In this document: in pieces, positions 9,701 to 18,700 of the stretch
Position numbering within the stretch: position 1 is the stretch's first letter
Layout: every line of letters starts with the position of its first letter
Origin: Pedobacter sp. KBS0701
GTDB lineage: Bacteria; Bacteroidota; Bacteroidia; Sphingobacteriales; Sphingobacteriaceae
DNA length: 64,000 nucleotides
NCBI RefSeq assembly: GCF_005938645.2
Contig: NZ_CP042171.1
Coordinates: forward strand, 4,526,001 to 4,590,000
Reading direction: 5' to 3'
Program-made: the position numbers and the translations under genes
The notes under the pieces: model-generated
The model's database searches: none
The model's input: only the letters and a program-made list of their open reading frames with translations
What the model was told of the DNA's origin: nothing

Positions 9701-12700
9701 TGCAGTACCAGGTGCATTCTCACATTTATTATCACCTTTTACGGTTACATAATAAGTAGTGGTAGCATTTAATGGCGGTGTAGTAAATGTTGCACCAATG
9801 AAACTTACATTGGTTAAGGCGGCATCACTATACCAGGTAAATGCCGGATTGGTTACGGTTGTACTTGTTGCACTTAATACTGCCGATGAACCTGCGCAAG
9901 CTGTTGTGCTTCCGTTCAGAATAATATCGGTAGTAGTAGCCAATGGATTAACCGTTACGGTTACTGCTTTAGCATCAGCTGCAGCATTTTCGCATTTATT
10001 AGTTCCTTTAACACTTACATAATAAGTTGTAGTAGCGGTTAAGCCAGTTACGGTAAAGGTTGGGCCAGTAAATACCACGCTGGTTAAAGAAGCATCGCTG
10101 TACCAAGTAAATACCGGTTGAGTTACCGTAGTACTCGAAGCCATCAACATTACGGTAGAACCCGAACAGATTTGGGCATTGCTTACTGCAATATCAGTAG
10201 CGGTAGCAAAATCCTTAACGGTTACGGTAACTACCCTAGCGTTGGCTGGTGAATTTTCACATTTGTTATCCCCTTTAACAGTTACATAATAAGTAGTGTT
10301 TGCATTAAGTGCAGGTGTAGTAAAGCTAGCACCCACATAAGCTACTGTAGTTAAAGCAGCATTGCTGTACCAGGTAAATACAGGATTGATTACTGTTGTT
10401 GTTGAAGCTGACAGGGCAGCTGTAGCTCCTTTACAGATTGATGTAATTCCGTTAATGGCAAGGTCTGAATCAATGGCCGCAGGATTAACTGTAATGGTAA
10501 TCGATTTTGCAGTAGCCGCTATATTCTCACATTTATTATCACCTTTAACCGTTACATAATAAGTGGTGTTTGCCGTAAGTACCGGAGTAGTGAAGTTAGC
10601 ACCTGTAAATGCAACGGTGGTTAAAGCTGCATCACTGTACCAGGTAAATATCGGATTGATTACGGTTGTACTTGTTGCATTTAAAGTAACTGAAGCGCCA
10701 CCGCAAACAGTATTTGTTCCGGCTAAATTGATATCAGATGGGCCTGCAACCGGATTTACCGTAATGGTAACCTCTTTTGCATTACCTGCTGTATTAGCAC
10801 ATTTATTTGTTCCGCTTACAGTAACATAGTATTTAGTTGTTGTGGTAATAGCCGGTGTAGTAAATACCGCACCAACGGAAGCCACCTGTGTTAAGGCCGC
10901 ATCACTGTACCAGGTAAATACCGGGTTGATTACAGTTGTGCTGGCTGCGGTAAGTACTGTTGTGCCAGAAGCACATAATGAAGTTGTTCCGGTTACCGTT
11001 AAATCGGTAGGTAATGCCGATGGATTAACCGTTATTGAAATCCTGGTACGGGTCGAACTTGAACAAGCTGCTCCACTTACGGCCTCTACATAATAATTGT
11101 AGGTTCCTGCAGCAAGTATTGTTGGTGTGTTAAAGCTGCTGTTGTTGGTTACCAACATGTTTCCGCCTGTAGCCGCATCGTACCAGTTGTAAGTAATGCC
11201 TGCCACTGCCTGTACACTCAAAGTAGCAGATGTACCGATACAAGTTGTCACCGGATTGGTCGTTGACGGAACAGGTGCTACTGCCGGAGGCAATACAGTT
11301 ACCGTTACTTTGGTACCTGGAGTCTCACAACCGTTCGCTGTTGCGGTTACCGAATAAGTATAAATACCCGCAGTTAAGGCCGGATCAGTTGTGAAAGTTG
11401 TTCCATCTTTTCCTGCCTGATAAGTTGTGCCTAAGTACCATTTGTACACTATACCTGCCTGTGGGTTCTGCACACTTAATGTTGCAGATGAACCTTGACA
11501 AGCAGTTGCTGTAGCAGAAGCAACTGTTGGTGTAGTAATTACCCTTTGTGCGTAATCTAAATTAACAGAAGTTAATGCACCAAGGAGTCCTGAGTTTAAC
11601 CTCAATTCTACGCCATCAAATCTGCTGGTTGGTACGAAAGTTAATATGGCAGATGTTCCGCCTGATAATAATTGTAAGTTGATTAATGGGTTGGATACAG
11701 ATACCGCATCATTATTGCTGGTTGTACCCTGGAAAGTAGTTACCGTTAAATTCGGTAATACTGCTGCTGAAAGTAATGTACCTGGAGTGGTAATTTTCAC
11801 CCTTAAGGTATCGCCTATATATGATAAACCTGTAAAACCTACCTGGTGATAAACAGATGCACCTAATAAGCCAACAGGAATAACCAGGCTGGATCCTGTA
11901 TTGATGTCGTTATCAACCGCAAATGTTGGATTATAAACGCCAGCCAATACTGCTACCCCTGTTACTCCGCTTGCCACTGTTGTAGTCGCTGCGCCGCAAG
12001 GTGTAACTACCGGATTACCATTAGGTACTACGGTGACAGTTACAGTAGCCCTGCTGGTTGCAGTACATCCACCAGGAATTGTCGCCTCAACATAATAAGT
12101 TGTTGTGGCGCTTAATTGAGGCGTTACATACGTTTCGCCAGTATATACCGGAACTGTTCCGTTTGCAGTAGTATACCAGTTAATAGTTGCTCCTGCTGTA
12201 CCCGAAGTTGCTTTTAATACGGCAACAGCACCCTCACTAATGGTGATTGATGGCGGTGTGATTACCGGAACATCAATGGTTCCAAGCACAATTTTACCCT
12301 CCGTTCTTGCTGATGAAGTACCGCAGCTGTTTACTGCAGCTACAAAGTAACTTCTGTCTGCCGTAATTAATGGTGTGGTAAAGTTATCACCAGTAAATAA
12401 AACTGCTGTTGAGGTTGCAGTATCGTACCAGTTATAAGTTGTACCTGCAACAGGGTTTTTAACCTGAAAGGTAACAGATGTATTAGGGCAGGTATTAACC
12501 GAGGCCGAAAGTAGATCAGGTGTTACCGGAGCAGGATTCGTAGTAACGTTTACTACTGTTTTGTAACTTACACAGCCTGTTGCAGAAACTGCCGCTACGT
12601 AGAATTTAGTATCGCCAGTTAAAACAGGGGTAGTAAAGATAATACCGTCTTTACCGCTTAGGTAAGTACCGGTAGCATCGTACCACCTGTAGGTTAAACC

Positions 12701-15700
12701 CGCCGACGGATTATTCACCTGCAATTGAGCAGTTGAGCCCACACAAGCGGTTACATTAGCAGCCGTTACTGTTGGCGCAACCAAAATACGTTGTGCGTAA
12801 TTTAAGTTGATCGAAGTTAATGCACCCAATACACCTGAGTTCAATCTTACTTCTACCCCATCAAAAACATTGGTTGGAACAAAAGTGATTAAGGCCTGTG
12901 TATTACCGCTTAACAACTGAACATCTAATAAATTATTGTTTAATAATTGCGAATCACCATTGCTGTTTGTTCCAACATAAGTGGTGATGGCCGCATTACC
13001 TAATAATGAAAGCGACAATAGTTTCCCTGGAGATGATACCAATACACGTACGGTATCACCTACAGTAGATAGTGACCCAAAACCAACTCTTTGATAAACT
13101 GATGCCCCAAGCGCTCCAACTGGCATGACCAATGAAGATGCAGTCTGGGTATCATTATCAATAGCTAAGGCTGGGTTAAACACACCTGATAACAAGGCTA
13201 CACCAGTAACGCCGTTAACCTGTGTGATTGCTGCCTCGCAAGGGACAGGATTTGGCGATCCGTTACCATCAACAGTAATGGTCACCTGAACGCGGTTTGC
13301 CGAAGTACAACCATTGGTAGAGACTGATTCTACATAATAAGTTGTAGTAGCCAACAGCGGAGGTGTAACATAAGTAGCGCCAACATAAACCGGCGTAGTT
13401 GAAGTGTTAGAAGTATACCAGTTGAAAGTATTGGTTGGATCAGCAGAAGTTGCTGTTAAAATTGCTGTCTGACCTGCGCTCACAGTTGATGAGCTTGCAG
13501 TTACTACAGGTAAAGCCGGACGAGGATTAACCGATACCGCAGCTGCTGCACGTGCAGCACTTGTACAGTTTCCTTGTGATGCTTCTACATAATAGGTAGT
13601 TGCAGCTGCCAGTGCCGGAGTTTGGAATACTGAACCGGTAAACACCAAATTACCTGCTGTTGCAGCATCGTACCATTTGTAAGTTACTGCCGGATCAGGA
13701 TTAGCAACAGATAAAGTTACTGAAGAGCCTTCACAAACATTAGCAATTGTTGCCAATACCGGAGTTGGTAATGCTGGTGTAACGGTTACAGTTACCGGAA
13801 CTCTTGTTGTGTTTGGACAACCTGCTTTGCTAACCTGTATATAATAAGTTGTAGTAGCAGTTAATGCTGGTGTAGTAAATGTTTCGCCAGTGGCTAATTG
13901 TGTGCCACCGGTTGCTGCATCGTACCAGGCTAATGTTGTACCGCCGTTTGCAGTTGCGGTTAAAGTTGCAGTACTGCCGGCACATATTGTCTGCGCACCT
14001 GCTGTAACTGTTGGACCAGGATAAATTACAGTTGCACCATAAACATCTAAGCTGGTTAGAACGGTAGCTAATGCACCGAAACTAACCTGTACCCTATCGT
14101 AAGCACCACCAGCTGCTACTGTTGCAGCGAAACGGTTACCTGAAAGCAATTGAAGATTTAATAATGATGAGTTTAACTGAACTGTCCTAACAACCGTAGT
14201 ACCGTTTAATACATTTACAGTAACATTACCCAATGCGGTTAAATCCAATAAGCCACCTGGTAAAGCTAAATCTAAACGGATACTATCGGTAGCTGATCCA
14301 ACTGAAGGGAAAATCAATTGCTGGTAACCCGAAGCACCCACACCTACTGCAAGAGATATTCTGGTAAAATTAGCAGGATCAGCATCAGTAGAATTTCCTG
14401 CACCAGTTATACCGCATAATAAACAGATTCCGTTTATACCAGAATTTTGCGAATTTGCAGCGTTACAGGCAGTACCGCCATTGTTATTTAATACGGTTAC
14501 AGTTACCGGTACACGGCTTGCACTTTTACAGCCATTTGCATTGGTTGTTTCTACATAATAAGTAGTGGTTGCAGTAAGTATCGGGGTAGTAAATGAAGTA
14601 CCTGCACCTACCTGTGTACCAGCGGTTGCAGCATCGTACCATTGAATGGTGTTACCTGCATCTGCTGTAGCCAATAAAGTTGTAGACTGACCCGCGTTAA
14701 TTACCTGGCTGTTTGTTGTAACAGTTGCTGGAGTTGCCGGAGGATTAACTGAAACATTTACAGCAGTTCTAGCACTCACTGCAGTTCCGGATACTGCTTC
14801 TACATAATAAACAGTTGGACCAGTTATCGCTGGTGTTACAAACACACCTGTATTATTGGTAACCAATGGTGTATTTCCGGTAGAAGCGTACCAGTTATAA
14901 GTTACACCTGCCTGCAGGTTGCTTACGCTTAAACTGGCAGGGCTACCGGCACATACTGTTGCTGCTGCAACCACCGGAGCATTAACAGTTACTGTTAAAC
15001 TATAAGCTGTTGTTGCTTTATTTCCGTTTGCATCTGTTGCGGTTAACGAAATAGTGAAAGTTCCACCCAATAATGGCGTTCCTGTAATTTCTCTTGTTGT
15101 GGTATTAAAGTTTAATCCAGGAGGAAGACCACTTGCCAAATAAGTATATGGTGCTGTTCCGCCAGTTACCGCTGGCAAAGTTTGCGTTGGGTAAGATGCA
15201 CCTACAATACCGTTTGGTAAAGTAGCACCTGGTAATGTTAATACACCTATTATTTTAATTGCATAAGTGTTACTTGCTGTTCTGCCCTCACTATCCGTAG
15301 CGGTAACACCAATCGAATAATTTCCGGCCTGTGTAGGCGTTCCAGAAACTTCTCTCGTTGCTGGATTAAACGTTAACCCTGCTGGAACATAGCTTGCTAC
15401 ATAAGTATATGGGCCAACGCCTCCGGTTGCCGATGGCAGGGTTTGCGTGGCATAAACTGTTCCTTCTGTTCCATCAGGCAAAGTAGCTGCTGGTAACAAC
15501 AAAGGATTAACCACTGTAATAGTATAATTATTGGTTGCTGTTTTTCCATCAGCATCGGTAACCGTTACCGGCACCGTGAAAGTTCCTGACTGTGTAGGGG
15601 TTCCTTTAATTTCTCTTGTAGCCGGATCGAAGGTTAATCCCGGAGGAAGACCGGTTGCAGCATAAGTATAAGGAGTTGATCCGCCAGTGGCAGAAGGAAT

Positions 15701-18700
15701 AGTTTGCGTAGGATAAACTGTTCCGGTTGTTCCATTAGCCAAAGTTGCTGCCGGTAAAACCAAAGGATCGGTTACTTTAAGCGTATAGTTAGCGGTAATG
15801 GTATTGCCATTGGCATCAGTTACCGTAACCGGTATAGTATAGGTCCCAATCTGCGTTGGTGTACCAGTAATTTCTCTTGTTGCCGGGTTAAAGGTTAATC
15901 CCGGAGGAAGACCAGTAGCCGAATAAGTGTAAGGGCCTGTTCCGCCTGTTGCAGCCGGAATTCCATTTGTAGTATAGGTTGTGCCTGTTACGCCGTTTGG
16001 TAATGCTCCAGGAGCCAAGGCCAATGCTGGTGTTACAGCTAAAGTAAATGTTGCTGTTGTACTACAACCTTTTGTATCAGTTGCTACTACATCGAATGTT
16101 GGATTACCAGTTGCAGTTGGTGTTCCACTAACCAGGCCACTTGATGATAAAGTTAAACCAGCTGGTAAGGTACTACCTGCAGCTAAGGTATAAGTATAAC
16201 CTGGTGTTCCGCCAGAAGCTACAGGAAGTTGCTTACTGTATGGAGAGGCAATTGTTGCATTGTTTAAAGTTAATCCTGCAAATACAATTGCAGGATTAAC
16301 GGTAATAACCACCGGAACCCTTGTTGTATTTGAACAAGTTCCTTTAGTTACCTGAACATAATAAGTAGTGTTTGTTGTTAATGCAGGAGTAGTAAAGTTT
16401 GCTCCGGTACCCACCTGGTTCCCACCTGTCGGCGCATCAAACCAGGCTAAAGTAGTACCACCATTCGCAGTTGCACTTAATGTTGCAGTGCTGCCTGAAC
16501 AGATAGATTGCGTGCCGGCAATAAATGTTGGGTTAGGATAAACTACACTTGCTCCATAAATATCTAAGCTGGTTAAAGCGGAAACCAGTGCACCAAAGCT
16601 TACCTGAACCCTGTCATAAACGCCACCAGCTAAAACAGTTGCTGCAAAACGATTGCCTGATAAAAGTTGAAGACTTAATAATGCACCGTTTAATTGTACT
16701 GTTCTTACAACCGTATTACCATTTAATACCGTAACGGTTACATTATTTAAAAGACCAACATCGGCTAAACCAGTTGGTAAAGCCAGATCTAAACGGATGC
16801 TATCTGTAGCAACACCTGAAGATGGGAAAATTAATTGTTGATAACCTGTTGCTGTAACACCTACCGCAAGAGAAATTCTGGTGAAGTTGTTTGTATTAGC
16901 ATCAGTGGAGTTACCTGCACCATTTATAGCGCATAATAAACAGATGCCATTAATACCAGTATTCTGACTATTTGCCGCGTTGCAAGCTGTTGCGCCTCCA
17001 CCATTAATTACAGTTACAGTTACCGGAACGCGGCTTGCACTTTTACAGCCATTACTACTTGTGGTTTCTATATAATAAGTTTTGGTTGCAGTTAAAGCTG
17101 GTGTAGTGAACGAAGTTCCTGTTCCAACCTGTGTTCCTGCTGATGGAGCATCAAACCAGGCAATGGTATTTCCAGCATCAGCAATCGCGGTTAAAGTTGT
17201 CGTTTGTCCGGAATTGATAACCTGGTTATTAGTGGTAACTGTGGCTAAAGTTGCCGGTGGGTTAACTGAAACCGTAACCGATGTCCTCGAACTGACTGCT
17301 GTTCCGGAAACGGCTTCTACATAGAATACAGTTGCCGAACTTACTGCAGGCGTTACAAAAGTACCGTTATTGCCAGTTACTAATGGGGTACTTCCAGTAG
17401 AGGCATACCAGTTATACGTTACGCCAGTTTGAAGATTGCTTACAGTTAAAGTAGCCGTGTTTCCAGCACAAACTGTTGCAGAAGCTACAACCGGATCATT
17501 TACTGTTACAGCTAATGCATAAGTAGTAGTAGCTTTATTATTGTTTGCATCGGTAGCCGTTACAGAAATAGTATAATTACCACCTTGAGTTGGTGTTCCG
17601 GTAATTTCTCTCGTAATTGGGTTAAACGATAATCCCGGAGGAAGACCAGTTGCCGCATAAGTATATGGACCAACACCGCCGGTTACCGCTGGTAAAGTTT
17701 GTGGCAGATAAGAATTACCCACAATACCATTGGGTAAAGTTTTTGTTGGTAAAGTTAAGGTACCATTTACTTTAATTGGGTAATTATTGCTGGCTGTTTT
17801 ACCCTGGCTATCGGTTACAGTTAAACCAATTGTATAATTACCTGCCTGTGTTGGCGTACCAGTAATTTCTCTTGTAGCAGGATTAAATGATAATCCCGCA
17901 GGAACACCGGTAGCTACATAAGAATAAGGACCAACACCACCAGTTGCAGCTGGTAAAGTTTGTGTAGCATAAACTGTTCCTTCAGTTCCATCTGGCAAGG
18001 TTGCCGCAGATAAAACCAATGGGTTATTTATCGTAATGCTATAATTAGTGCTTACTGTTTTTCCATCAGCGTCTGTTACAGTAACTGGTATGGTATAAGT
18101 ACCTATAGTTGTTGGTGTACCTGTAATGGCTCTGGTAGATGGATTAAAAGTTAAACCTGGAGGAAGACCTGTTGCCGAATAAGTATAAGGTGTAGTTCCT
18201 CCGGTTGCACCCGGAATAATCTGTGTAGTATAAACCGTTCCTGTAGTGCCATCAGCTAATGTTGCTGTAGGTAACAATAAAGGATCAGTAATTTTTACGG
18301 TATAGTTGGAAGTAATGGTATTACCGTTTGCATCAACAACCGTAACTGGTATCGTATATATTCCAGGTTGGGTTGGTGTGCCGGTAATTTCTCTTGTTGT
18401 TGGATTAAAAGTTAAGCCCGGAGGAACACCTGTTGCAGTATAGGTATACGGTCCTGTTCCACCAGTAGCAACTGGTATAGTCTGTGTTGGATAAACAGTT
18501 CCGGTTAAACCATCAGGCAATGCACCTGGTGTAAGTATCAATGCTGCAGTAACCGTTAAATTATAAGTTGCAGTTGCTTTACAGCCTTTTGCATCAGTTG
18601 CAACTACAGAAAAAGTGTAAGTATTAGCAACAGTAGGTGTTCCGGTAATTGCACCGGCTGATGATAAACTTAATCCTGCTGGCAATGTATTTCCTGCAGC

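Noticed and set aside
8415..11093. A ladder of ~87-codon plus-strand frames over the adhesin repeats
   Set aside because: They repeat exactly with the minus-strand Ig units, overlap them fully and have no signal or family features. They are shadows caused by repeat codon composition.
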